From Homalodisca vitripennis (taxonomy: Eukaryota; Arthropoda; Insecta; Hemiptera; Cicadellidae), in the NCBI RefSeq assembly GCF_021130785.1, contig NW_025776831.1:59353-123352 (forward strand): a stretch of 64,000 nt of DNA. The letters are read 5' to 3'. The position numbers were made by a program, and so were the translations under genes. The notes under the pieces were generated by a model. The model was not told where the DNA came from. It ran no database searches and saw only the letters and a program-made list of their open reading frames with translations. Below, piece after piece: positions 32,855 through 43,450 of the stretch. The first letter of the stretch is position 1. The number at the start of each line of letters is the position of its first letter.

Positions 32855-33091
32855 TTAATGATGTTCATATTGTTCTCTTTCATTCCTTCTAAAACTTTAA
32901 AAATGTACTCTTTCGCTGATGAAAAAATCACGATTTCTTCCGGAATAATCTTTGTAATCATAGACAAAATATCCTAAATAGTTAAATAATAAAATAAAAT
33001 CATTTCTTTTTATCTCGGTAGTTGAAATATAAACATAAACATTTGCGCTGAAAAATTTATATCTCGGCAGACTTAGTTCCATAGCTTCCAT
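32850..33091 (-). CDS. Small unknown Polinton protein (one frameshift)
   Basis: The gene begins MEAMELSLPRYKFFSANVYV with a TAAATGG start context. A -1 shift near 32950 extends it to about 78 residues, the tail holding KEYIFKVLEGMKENN. Antiparallel to its neighbours. No domain recognised. Confidence 0.45.
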
Positions 33092-33108
33092 TTATTCTTT
33101 TTGTAAAA

Positions 33109-33255
33109 ATGGAAGAGTATAATGCCAACTGTTACAAGTGTTATAATAGAGGAGAAATTATTGATAAAAGATTAGTTTGTAGAGATTGTAATTTAATTTT
33201 GTACGAAAGACCTAAACCTAGGAAATTTCGAAATAAAATTAACATATTTGAATAA
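33109..33255 (+). CDS. 48-residue zinc-ribbon protein
   Basis: Intact. CYKC and CRDC pairs are separated by about 15 residues (NCYKCYNRGEIIDKRLVCRDC), followed by a basic tail. It starts 17 bp from the divergent gene at 33091, and the two starts form a near-palindrome. It is the third tiny CxxC protein in the element. Confidence 0.65.
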   Translation: MEEYNANCYKCYNRGEIIDKRLVCRDCNLILYERPKPRKFRNKINIFE

Positions 33256-33262
33256 CCTGCTT

Positions 33263-33616
33263 ATGAAATTACAATATGGAGACAAGAAGCAAACACATTT
33301 TGTTACAGAATTTAGAAAACAGAATAAAAATTTTTACTTATCTCTTGGAACCGTTGACAAAATTATTTTCCTTTTCAAAGAATACATTAGGTTTGTAGGT
33401 TTAAATACACACGTTTATTATGAAAAGATATTACCTGTATTTTTTCATTATCTGGATGTTGAATTTGTCTACGATTTTAAGCCAGAAATCCTCGATGATT
33501 TTATAGTACATTTGGAGAAATTAAACGAGGAACCTCTTGAAAAGAATGCGGTTTTACTCACATTCTCCCCGACTTCTCGAGTGATTGTTAGCAAATTTCA
33601 TTATTTCCGTTTATAG
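33263..33616 (+). CDS. Unknown protein at the right end of the Polinton
   Basis: About 117 residues from the ATG at 33263 (MKLQYGDKKQTHFVTEFRKQ), stopping 10 bp before the right terminal repeat. Its first part, KNFYLSLGTVDKIIFLFKEYIRFV, is helical. It could equally be the C-terminal part of a frame shared with the preceding zinc ribbon (the frames overlap at 33248-33255). No family recognised. Confidence 0.5.
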   Translation: MKLQYGDKKQTHFVTEFRKQNKNFYLSLGTVDKIIFLFKEYIRFVGLNTHVYYEKILPVFFHYLDVEFVYDFKPEILDDFIVHLEKLNEEPLEKNAVLLTFSPTSRVIVSKFHYFRL

Positions 33617-33626
33617 ATTTTTTATT

Positions 33627-33980
33627 AAGATTTCTGGATTTTTTCATTAAAACAGCTTATAAATGTAGAAGCCTACAATGAACAGTAAAACAGCTATAGA
33701 TTCGGTTATTTTCCATTCGTGGTTTCCTGTTAGATTTCTTAGATTTGTTTATGGTTCAATGGACAGTATTTTACATTCGTGGTTTCCTGTTAGATTTCTT
33801 AGATTTTTTTATTGTTCAATGGACAGTATTTTACATTGATTTTCTGACTGTCCCAAAAGTGGTCTAGAACAGCCTTACTGTTTGATTTTACAGATTCGTT
33901 TATTGTCCTTTAAACAGTATTTTCCCTTGATTTTCTGTCTGTCCCAAAAGTGGTCTAGAACCCTTACATTCATATCTACT
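33627..33980 (-). repeat. Polinton terminal inverted repeat, right
   Basis: 354 bp, reverse complement of 18318-18672 apart from one missing A. It ends ...ATATCTACT. Confidence 0.95.
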
Positions 33981-33997
33981 TATATATATATATATAT

Positions 33998-34072
<75 letters not shown>

Positions 34073-34090
34073 GCGCGCGTGCGTGTGCGT

Positions 34091-34170
<80 letters not shown>
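33981..34170. repeat. (TA)n then (TG)n microsatellite
   Basis: A TA run to about 34010, then about 160 bp of TG with scattered C and CG variants (the central part near 34068-34100 is GTGCG-rich). The cysteine/valine-only ORFs here are artefacts of the repeat. Confidence 0.95.
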
Positions 34171-34173
<3 letters not shown>

Positions 34174-34396
34174 CTTCGCTTGCACTGTAAAGAAGGTATA
34201 CATCTTAAGAAAAAAGCTTTATTTAGACTATCCGTCTGCAAATGTTTTATGTTACAAGGTAAACATACTCACGTTTTTGATCAGCGAGGCTTTAAGCAGA
34301 ACACATCCGTAGAGTAACTCCTAATGGACCAATGATAACCTTCTTCAATTTCAACACAGAGTTATTAAGAGTAGGTTTTGCACTAAATTTCAATCC
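34171..34396. other. Noncoding interval
   Basis: Nothing recognisable between the microsatellite and the mariner end. Confidence 0.5.
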
Positions 34397-34398
34397 TA

Positions 34399-35600
34399 CG
34401 AGGGTCAGTCAAATATAAACAAGACTTTTAACTTATACGTTTATTAAAGCTAAACAATGCAATGATTACATGTTACTCCTTTTCTACGTAGTCTCCCTCA
34501 TCTCTCACACACTTTTCCCAGCGTGAGGATAGCTTATGGATCCCTTCTTCATAAAAGATTTGAGGTTGTGTCTTAAACCAATTGCACACAAATTCCTGTA
34601 CTTCCTCATCACTTTCAAAACGGTTTCCACCAAGTGCTTCTTTGAGAGGACCAAAGAGGTGAAAGTCACATGGAAACAAATCTGGGCTGTAGGGAGGATG
34701 TTCCAATGTTTCCCAATGAATTTGGCGTAATTTCTATTGGGGCAAGGCAGCTGTGTGAGGCGTAGCATTGTCATGAAGCAAAATGACATCTCTGATTGGC
34801 TGATTACGCCTTTTGTTCCGAAAGGCTGCTTTTGCTTGCTCAAGAAGTTGACAGTAATAAGCAGCGTTCACAGTACGACGTTCGTGTAAAAATTCAATAA
34901 GCAAAATACCTTTGCAGTCAAAAAAGATGGTGGCAAGAACTTTCCCAGCAGACAACCGTGTTTTGGCTTTCACAGGGCGAGTTTCGTCTTTTCTTCGCCA
35001 CTCCATTGACGCCATTTTGGATTCAGGAGTGTAGTGATGGACCCACGTTTCATCACAGGTTATTATGCGATTTAAAAAACCATCCCCCCTTCTCTCAAGC
35101 CGATTCAAAAGCCTTTGGCAAATGTCTCTCCGGGTTTGTTTTTGATCGAGAGTCAGAAGCCGAGGGACCCATCTTGCACAAATTTTCCGAAAACCCAGAT
35201 GCTCTGTGACGATGGAATGCACACTACCATGACTAATTTTCACTTCACTGGCAATTTCATCTATCGTTAAGCGTCGATCATTTTCAAGAAGTTCACGAAC
35301 AGCACAAATGTTCTCATTAGTCAAACTGGTCCTTGGACGCCTATTGTGACTTTCATTTTCAACTGTTTCACGTCCGCTTTTGAAATTTTTAACCCAATCG
35401 TACACTTGAGAACGTGATAAAGTCTTATCCCCAAACTGAGTTGTCAGTATAACAAAAATTTCACTTGGTTTAACACCTTCGTTTGTCAAGAACTTAATAA
35501 TAATTCGTTACGCAACTGCAGGTACAACCTCTTGTTCAGACATGGCTACAATGACAAACAAAACAGCACTGAGAACGCATTGTTGCAGCTTTACCCCCCA
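34399..35600 (-). mobile_element. mariner element, one terminal repeat missing
   Basis: The left end starts CGAGGGTCAGTCAAATATAA directly after TA (34397-34398), the mariner target and a typical mariner-type terminus. The matching inverted end is not found at the right. There sequence passes from a transposase leader into the 3' end of a LINE somewhere near 35600, so the element is 5'-truncated or rearranged. Confidence 0.8.
34473..35543 (-). pseudogene. mariner transposase (DD34D), broken
   Basis: Cut-and-paste transposase at TA sites. It begins at 35543 (MSEQEVVPAVA), meets an in-frame TAA at codon 12, then is open from 35489 to 34734. The HTH region contains LTNEGVKPSEIF, GDKTLSRSQVYDWVKNF and LTIDEIASEVKISHGSVH. 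Catalytic motifs are ITCDETWVHHY and LLHDNATPHTA. A frameshift near 34735 leads to the last frame with YSPDLFPCDFHLFGPLKEAL, which carries the third Asp. The order and length, about 350 residues, fit mariner. Two lesions make it inactive as written. Confidence 0.9.
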
Positions 35601-35900
35601 GGCTGCCCCCTACCACTACTGCAACTTGGCTAACAATAAAAACCAATTCAAAACTCGTATAAAACGCCTATTGGTGTCTAGAGCGTTCTACTCTGTCGAT
35701 GAATTCATGATGAGCCGCTGGGATTTATGAGAGGCATAGGATCTGGAGTCAGTGAGAGTGTGCTTGGGTGAATGTGTGGAAGGGCTGGTTTGGATGCATG
35801 TGTGAATGCCTTAACTTTGGCATGTGTGAAACAAAATGATTTACAATGATTTACTGACATTTGCAATGCAATGTAAAATTGTAAAAATGCAATAAAATAT
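35600..35900 (+). pseudogene. 3' end of a Jockey-like LINE
   Basis: The coding tail (to 35730) includes QFKTRIKRLLVSRAFYSVDE and ends with a SRWDL motif. The same ending, F(Y)xxxEFxxxRWD, occurs at 55080-55160 in the LINE at 52859-55321. A 3' UTR follows with TGTAAAATTGTAA and ATGCAATAAA, also shared with that element. It is a 5'-truncated copy, or one whose 5' part was displaced at the mariner junction. Confidence 0.7.
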
Positions 35901-35904
35901 GATA

Positions 35905-36580
35905 AGATATGAATTGATTTGATACTTTTAAACATACCTTTGATGCTTGTCCTTCCAAAAGTAATATTAACCTTTTAATTGTTTTGTTTGAATTTGCTGT
36001 ATAAAATAAATAACTAAGCAAAATATACAGAATAAACTGCACCTTATTCTAAGAGTATTAAATTTACACTAATCATTATCACTTATTCAAACTATTAATA
36101 TTATTATTAGTTTACAATTTAATAACCCTTTGTTGACGTCATACCCACTTTATTAACGCCCTGACAATTTAATCAGCGTGATACATAGTTCCATTGTGTG
36201 GAAATTACATTATACGTAAATCATGTCATCATTGTGTTGATAAGATACAAGTATTAATTACAGGTGACTGATTACACTGGACCGTCCCGGGAGCCATCAA
36301 TAGATTGATTGCCACTGCTCGATAGATTACATATTGTGCACTTATCAATCTGTTATCTGCTGCTAAAAGAATTTAAACACAAATTCCAGCACAGCAAACA
36401 GTTTTACATACCTCTTTGAGTGATATTAATCCAAACAATACTTCAATAACGTAGCTATGTCGGAAAGAGTTGTTACAGTGTAAATATTGAGTTAAGCTCC
36501 AGTTTGTTTTCCACTTAGTTGTAGTTTCTGGATTCTGCTCTGTGATAATATCAGATTGAGCTATACTCACTATTCAGTTT
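35905..36580. other. Noncoding interval
   Basis: AT-rich, no gene or element recognised. Confidence 0.5.
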
Positions 36581-36690
36581 AATCAGTTTATTCAGTTGAG
36601 GTTAAGTGGTAGAGAGGACTTTATAGTCCTAACTTCGCCTCTAATAAAGCCATTTTTCATTTCATTTCATTTCAGTTTGTCAGTTCGTAA
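36581..36690 (+). repeat. Retroelement 3' tail with (TTTCA)n
   Basis: A small stem (GAGGACTTTATAGTCCT) is followed by CTAATAAAGCC and a short TTTCA repeat, the form of a LINE or SINE 3' end. The upstream portion is not identifiable. Confidence 0.5.
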
Positions 36691-36889
36691 AGTGTTCAGA
36701 TAAACCGGAAGTTCCTGGTGCCGATCAGGAAGTCGGGAGCGGTTTATGGAATAAACATGACAAATCAAGTTACATCTACATATTTGCATACTTTAATGTG
36801 TTATAAGTATAGAAATGTGCTTCAAAATAGTTAATTAAGTGCTTTCCGCCATAAATATTTCAAGAATGCACAATATTAAGCACAAAAAG

Positions 36890-37390
36890 TCTTTTTATAG
36901 TAGATTATATTATATTTAATAGGATTATAAACGTCAACTAAAACTGCCAATTACTGGTAATATCAGATTTTACAAACAGTTTTTAAACAAGTTGCAGCGA
37001 ACTCTACAGTTCATAAATGGCTTCAAACGATTATGATTGTCAGCTTAGAAGTTGTTAGTTAACCGTCTGAGATTAGTCGGAACAATAACTTCCCTAGATT
37101 GCGACAAAGGGATTCATTTTAACTGAGAGAACAGCGATCTCATTGTGTTGGTAATGAGGTAACTTGGAAACTCTGGAGTTTTAAAGGACAATTAGCGCAG
37201 TGAATGTTGATAGAACTACCAGAAATAAAGTTTTCACTTATTTCCTAAGGAACGCCAATCATCTTAATTACACAGCTAAGATGTATAATACTTTACTCCA
37301 ACTGTTACATACTTATACCTCCCACTATGCACAAGCATTCCTGAATAAATGTTTACACTTAACGTGCCTACAACACTCTCCGGAACTGAT
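36890..37390 (-). repeat. Dispersed repeat X, uninterrupted copy
   Basis: Its reverse complement matches 52565-52858 joined to 55325-55510, for example over CCAACACAATGAGATCGC and CTCAGTTAAAATGA. The inner end (37321-37390) also matches 41120-41181 in inverted orientation. Class unknown. Confidence 0.75.
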
Positions 37391-37439
37391 CATTGATGCT
37401 ATGCGATGAACTAGTTTTAAACAGTGTAGTTACCTTTCT

Positions 37440-37935
37440 AACCGAATTAAAATTATATAGACCCAGCAGGGATCACTTCTGGCTGGTTAATACCTACCAG
37501 TTGAACCCACCACTGGGCACAGCAAAAACCGATGTGCAACTTCAATCTGGGCAACCTTATGGATGTCCAGTAGCGGCACATCACTAACCGCAAATGTTGA
37601 GATTCTGGGGTTCATGGGCAATTCGATAGGTCTAGCCTACTGTGGAAGATGACTGTTGGTTTGGTGGGGTTTGTTCCCTTACCTAAGAGGTTCTTGTTAA
37701 CATTAACAAGGGTGTGCCACCCCCTGCCTACTTTGACTGGAGAGGCTGGTTCAGAGCTGGCCTCCCCTTCTTCCGGGATGACTTTGAGATGTAGTGCCCT
37801 AATTCTTCCTCACGGATCTCGATAGGAGGCGGCCCCTACTCCCTAACCTTACCCATCCTGAATATCCTATCACTCCGGAAGCAGCGCAAAGGTTCTTAGA
37901 GGACTAAGTGCAATTGATAAGCTTCTTGTCCTAAG
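37440..37935. other. GC-richer block, probable retroelement remnant
   Basis: About 500 bp with clearly higher GC than its surroundings, resembling the composition of LINE 3' UTRs in this window. It has stops in all frames and no motif that would allow a class to be named. Confidence 0.3.
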
Positions 37936-39984
37936 AGAACAAAAAAATATATATGCAGTAGTTAAAACTTAAGCTAATTTTTAAACTCTTTGCTTAACAT
38001 TGAGGTTATTCATTAAGATAAGTTTATTCACAAGTCGCGATTTCCATGGTTAATGCATTGTTAAACGTACACTGGTATTAAGAAACAATGTGGATCTACA
38101 CGTATAGGGTTAATACATAATTAATGAAATCCTCCCCTGGCGTGTCGTAAAGTTTAAAGAAGAAAAAAATAGTGGTAGGGGTGCGTTGATCATTACTAAA
38201 AGATAGTTATCGTGCTAACTCTTGCTCATGCCCACAGATTTATTTGTATTTATATTATTATAAGGTTTGTCTTTAATAAGATGGGTTCTCAAACTGATTC
38301 TTTCCTAAATTTACTAAATGGTCTTTATGTATTTTTCTGAATTCATGTTCATGTTATGCGATATTCTTACTTTGTCTGTTGTGCTTACGTAACAAGCTGT
38401 AGTAATAAAATAAAATACCAGATATAAGTTATAATTATTAATAACATTGTAACCTGGACTTAATAACGGAAAATTAAATAAGTAACCTAATAAAATTTTC
38501 ACAATGGAATAGAAACTAATTAATAATTTACTTGAAACATAAGCCATAAACCCATTTACCGATTCTTACTTTAAATATGCGAATAATATGAATTTATTTA
38601 TTATATTTATGACACAATTTTCGTTATTATTTGAATGTCTTGTAATCTGGACGTTGTAAGGATTAATAGTATAACAATTAAAGCATATAAAAACTTGAGT
38701 TTGTTACTGTTAAAATATTAAGACCATAATTTATTTATTTACTGCCGGTCTAGCCGGCCTAGTGTTTTTATTTAGACGGTTGCATGACCATTCTGTGTGT
38801 TGTAGGAATATCCAGCATTTAATGTCAGGCTTTACTTTACTTTAATATCTGTGTCGTTGTTAAGTGGAAATCATGCAGAGACCCATGAGGATGGGTTTGA
38901 AAGAAAAAATAAAATTAATGTATTTCGTATGCTATTTTGTAAATGTATTACGTTGTCCTCCCTTTTCTTGTCAGCAATCTACCTACTTAGTTACTTAAAA
39001 ATATTGACTTTATTTACAATAATAATAATAATTTACAATGCAATTAACTGTATTACGTAGCTCTTACTATTCTCACATTCAATCCTTTCAGTATTGAAGT
39101 TACCAAATCTCTTTGCACTAAATAATTAATAAAAGCTTGAACACGAATATAATACAAGTAAATCAATTAGTAATTACAAAGCAATCTGTTTATAAACCAA
39201 GCCTGACTTCATCCAATACTACAATCAAAGATGACTCACGTCTTCAGAAACAGTTTTTCTTCCTGTGTTATACTTTTGTGAATAAGGTCTTTTATGAGCA
39301 ATCATATTTTTGTATGCCAATGTCATTAAAAAAAATTATTTGTATGCACAATCACATAATTACTTTAGGTCAATAATTTATTTTCATAATTTAACTTAAC
39401 CTTAGTACCTGAAGATGAATTCTCAGAATTCGAAATGTAAATAGTATGAAAATAAAAAGTTTAAAAAGTTTTGAAAGTTTTATAATTATATACATAATTA
39501 TCAAACAATTTTCTAGGATACATCTCTAATATTATTACTTTATATGTTCATCAGTATTAATAGTTACATATTCGGATACTAAGCTTCAACGCGTTTGATC
39601 GTCTGAATTTATATTCGTATTACATCATTGATAATATTTCCAAACAAATTTATGATTTATTATTTATCACACATTAAATGCTGGTATAATGAATGTTGCA
39701 TTCATTTCAATAAAGTTATTTATTCCGTAATATTATTTTCGATGTGGAATGAAGTACGTTTCGAGTTATTTTATCATACAACATATCGTAACTTGGTACT
39801 TTAGTGTCCCTACTTTGACCTATGTAAATTTGTGATCTTCCAGATAAACCATTTTCATTGTAAGATGAATGCTAATAACAGATCTCCTTCACAAGAGTCT
39901 AACACGGGAAGAGAAAACTCGCTTCTGTAGACGTGACCGGAAAGCCTTCCTTGATCAGGTTATTGGATGAAGTCAGGTTTCGTT
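37936..39984. other. AT-rich noncoding interval
   Basis: No gene or RNA. ORFs at 38314-38547, 38851-39060 and 39137-39376 lack any domain signature. Confidence 0.5.
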
Positions 39985-40670
39985 TATAAACAGTTTGTTC
40001 GTCACTTTATACTTCATTTATTTGGTTTATATGTGCTGTGTTTAATGTTTCAGTAATTAATTAGCAATACAGATTTATAACTTAAAATTTTAGAAACAAT
40101 TAAATAGTAAATAAGCAAAAGCTATGTAATATTGGCAATTGCACAGTAGATTATTACTAACTATTAGTAATACTTTTTAATTCTTTTTAAGGTTAATTTT
40201 ATAAAACATTCTGTTTTTATGGTACAAATATGATGAAGTTATTTTTAAAGAAAAATGCTATGTTTTATATTCTAAAAAAATGTTATCATGTATTTCCTTT
40301 TCAATAATTAGATATTAAGGATAAATTTTGGATAAACAGTTTGGTCGTCATTTCCAGCTTCGTTTATTTGTTTTATATGTGCTGTGTTTCAGTATTTACT
40401 TAACAATAAAGATTTATAACTTAAAATTTAGAAACAATTAAATAGTGAATAAACAGAAAGCTATGTTATATAGGCAACTGCTTAGTAGATTATTACTAAC
40501 TATTGGTAATAATTTTTAATAATTTTTTAGGTTAGTGTTTTATTAGAAGTCTATTGGTATGGTAAAAATATGGTCAAGTTATTTTTAATGGCAAATTCTT
40601 TGTTTAATATTCTAAACAAAATGTTATCATGTGTTTCTTTTTCAATAATTACAAATTAAAGATAAATTAA
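39985..40670 (+). repeat. Tandem duplication of ~345 bp
   Basis: 39985-40330 and 40332-40670 are two diverged copies in direct orientation (shared blocks: TTTATATGTGCTGTGTTT, GATTTATAACTTAAAATTT, TAGTAGATTATTACTAACTA with minor changes). Noncoding. Confidence 0.8.
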
Positions 40671-41119
40671 ATATATCTGAGCTGACATTGGATGTTATAA
40701 TACATATTTCTACAACACACAAAATGGTAATTTAATGTTATACAATAAAACAATAGGCTGGTAATTACTAAGTAAACTATGACATTTTAAATTTGTCTCA
40801 ATTGTATTTGTACCAAACTAAAATATATTTTATCTATAAAATATTATACCTACCATTAGTGATTACACGTTCAGGTTACAAAAAATAAAAGAAAAAACCT
40901 TAACCAAACAATATTTAGGAAAGTCTCGATCGTCTAGAACCCTCTGATTATAGCTTGAAGCTAGAACTTTCATCATAGTATCCACATCATTAAATCTCAT
41001 CGTAAGTTATGAATGCACATACATTGCAATAGCTTGTACAGAGTAGGAAATTATTAATTGTGTTTACAACTTCTCAACATTACTTCAAACACACATATAC
41101 TTAGAGTTAATTAATCAGT
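40671..41119. other. AT-rich noncoding interval
   Basis: Nothing recognisable. Confidence 0.5.
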
Positions 41120-41181
41120 TTCAGTTACCGGTGTAGGCACGGTAAGCGTAAACATTTATTCAGGCACGCTTGTGCATAGTG
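41120..41181 (+). repeat. Fragment of dispersed repeat X
   Basis: Contains GTAAACATTTATTCAGG and GCTTGTGCATAGTG, matching the reverse complement of 37321-37390. Confidence 0.65.
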
Positions 41182-43269
41182 ATCAAGAAAAGCTGTGTTA
41201 CGTTGCTCCATATACATATCTGTGTAATGACACTCTGTCTATGTATGCTGACAATAAATGGTAGCCCTGTATAAAAACTCATAATTGTGTAAGTAATTAT
41301 GCGTTTCAACCGCAAACATAATATTTTTAAAGAACCTCAAAGCAGACACTTTAGAGGCCTCGCATTTGTTGAAGACATTTAAAGCTTTCATAAACATTTT
41401 TTCTCAAGGTCTTTCATCAAAATTTAATTTTATAGTTAGGACTAAAGTGGAATTGTAGCATTTTATATTGGAAAATAAATTAAAATAATGTGGATAGAAA
41501 ACAGTTTTGGTTAATATTTTTTTATTTCTTGGCCTTTTATAATTCTACGTGAAGTATAAACTGAACGATATACCATTTCGTGTGACATGTTTTAATAAGA
41601 TTGAAAATTAATAATATTCAAACCAATTGGATTTCTACCAAAAACATAACTTAAAATGGTAATATTTTAGTTATATTAATTTTGATATTATTAGTAAACT
41701 TGCAAATGTTAAGTAAACTTGTTTCTATTGCAAAGGACATTTATATTTTTATGAAAATATTTAATATTGCTCATAAGTAACAGATTAAATAAAACACCAT
41801 TTATATATTTTTGCTTATTGCTGATTAAGAACTCATTAGAATGTAGTAAAACTTACAGTAGTGCATTTATTAAGACTATGTCAAGATTTTATGAGCTTTA
41901 ATATTTAAAGGTAGATAATAAATATGTAAATTAATAGATACCAGTTATTGGGTCAATGACATAAGAAAAGTAAGCGGACAATGTATAATCTATTGGTAAT
42001 ATATCGAGCAGCGGCAATCAGGCCATTGATGTCACCAGGGATGGTTCAGTGTAATCAGTCAACTGTAATTAATATCTTATCAGCACAATCACGTTCTGTA
42101 AATAAGGTGATTTCAACACAATGTAACTATATATATACCATTACACTGTCCTGTTGGGGCATTATTAAGGTACATGAAATGAAAGTATACCTATTATCTA
42201 TTCGGCTCAGTAGGAATAATAAATTAAATTTTGAAATAATTAAACTAATATTAACTTATTTTCATTTTTCGTTCTGTATACTATAAATATATTCAGTTTA
42301 TAAACAGACATATGCTTGTCATAAAACCATTTACTCTTTCAACTGTAACATAGATACTAAGTTTTGATTTAATACTAATTTTGGACGTCACAATATTGGA
42401 ACGAAAAGGGTTCCAAGCTGGCTAACAAAGTTATTCAATATATGTATGATACTTGTTTGAAATAAGTTGTAGCCTAGTAAAAGAAAGCGGTAATGATTTG
42501 GCGTGAACTAAGACTATATCAAAATCACGAGCCGATTTTACCTTTCCTTGGTGGGAATTTTTAACTTATTTCAGAAATTCTTTCCCATATGCTTCTATAC
42601 ACAATATCTAAAACAGTGAACGTTGTTAGGCTCTTGGGTGTCGTTTTGGGGACTTTTTCGGCAACAGCTACCCCGTGGAATAATTTTGGCGTATTTTGTA
42701 AACTAAATTAAAGAAATAATAAAGTTTAGAGTAAAGTTCACATCAATTCTTTTAGCATTGAGAATCTATATAAGGTTTTGAAGGTGTATTTTGTTACATT
42801 TTCATCATTGGAGATAGCATAGTTAAAAGCTTTGTTTTTTATCATGGATATTAAGAAAGGTACACAATAAAATAATACTTATTTATATACACATACTAAC
42901 TTTTAATGTGTTATTGTAATGAATTTTATGAATAGGGAGGAAAGCTATTCCCCAACTTAAAAATTTCGGAGTGGTCCTTGTTGTCGAAAATAAATTTTAC
43001 TTAGTTATTTTTATGAAATCAAACTTTTTGTACTAAATTTTTCAACAGAATAAAATCATATTTTTGAATAATATATGAAATCTCTATATACATATTTTTG
43101 TTTTATAAAAGATATAAAATTTATAGCAATATATATAATACTAGAAAAAAGTCGTCGATTTAATTTTATTTATCTGAGTATGACTAATCCTCACTTCACA
43201 CTTGTTTAAAACCTCGTGAAGTAAACCGTCTCTAACCTCTTTCCATCTCCGTACAAATCAAAACAGAGA
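41182..43269. other. AT-rich noncoding interval
   Basis: No supported feature. Confidence 0.5.
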
Positions 43270-43450
43270 AGAATGTGATACACTAAGTAGAACTCAATGT
43301 CTGCAAAAACTTGATGCAGCGCGAAGTAGAAACTAAGTTAAATGTATTATTCATGTCCGGAGGTAATGCATGTTTGCCTCTTTCACTATTTGTCAGTCAC
43401 AGCACAAAGTTGTACCTTTCAGAGGATTGTAACTTTGATTCATACCGTAA
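43270..43450 (-). repeat. Dispersed repeat W, copy 2
   Basis: Inverted copy of 15951-16115. Confidence 0.65.

Larger units (their letters stand above)
18318..33980 (+). mobile_element. Polinton/Maverick (adintovirus-like) element, 15.66 kb
   Basis: A self-synthesising virus-like DNA transposon. It is bounded by near-identical ~355-bp inverted repeats starting AG and ending CT, with TATATA on each side. It carries the hallmark set: protein-primed family B polymerase, retroviral-type integrase, A32/FtsK-type packaging ATPase, adenain-like protease, and candidate double- and single-jelly-roll capsid proteins. It also has a phospholipase A2-domain protein, a BRO-N protein, a fibre-like protein and several small zinc proteins. 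Both strands are used. Gene spacing is tight and virus-like, and no introns are apparent. Most long genes carry one or more +/-1 indels, mainly in A or T runs, and two have in-frame stops, so as written the copy is defective. Length, terminal bases, duplication size and gene set all match the family. Confidence 0.95.

Noticed and set aside
33882..34317. ORFs rich in Cys-Val or His-Thr
   Set aside because: Translations of the TG/CA microsatellite and of the Polinton terminal repeat.
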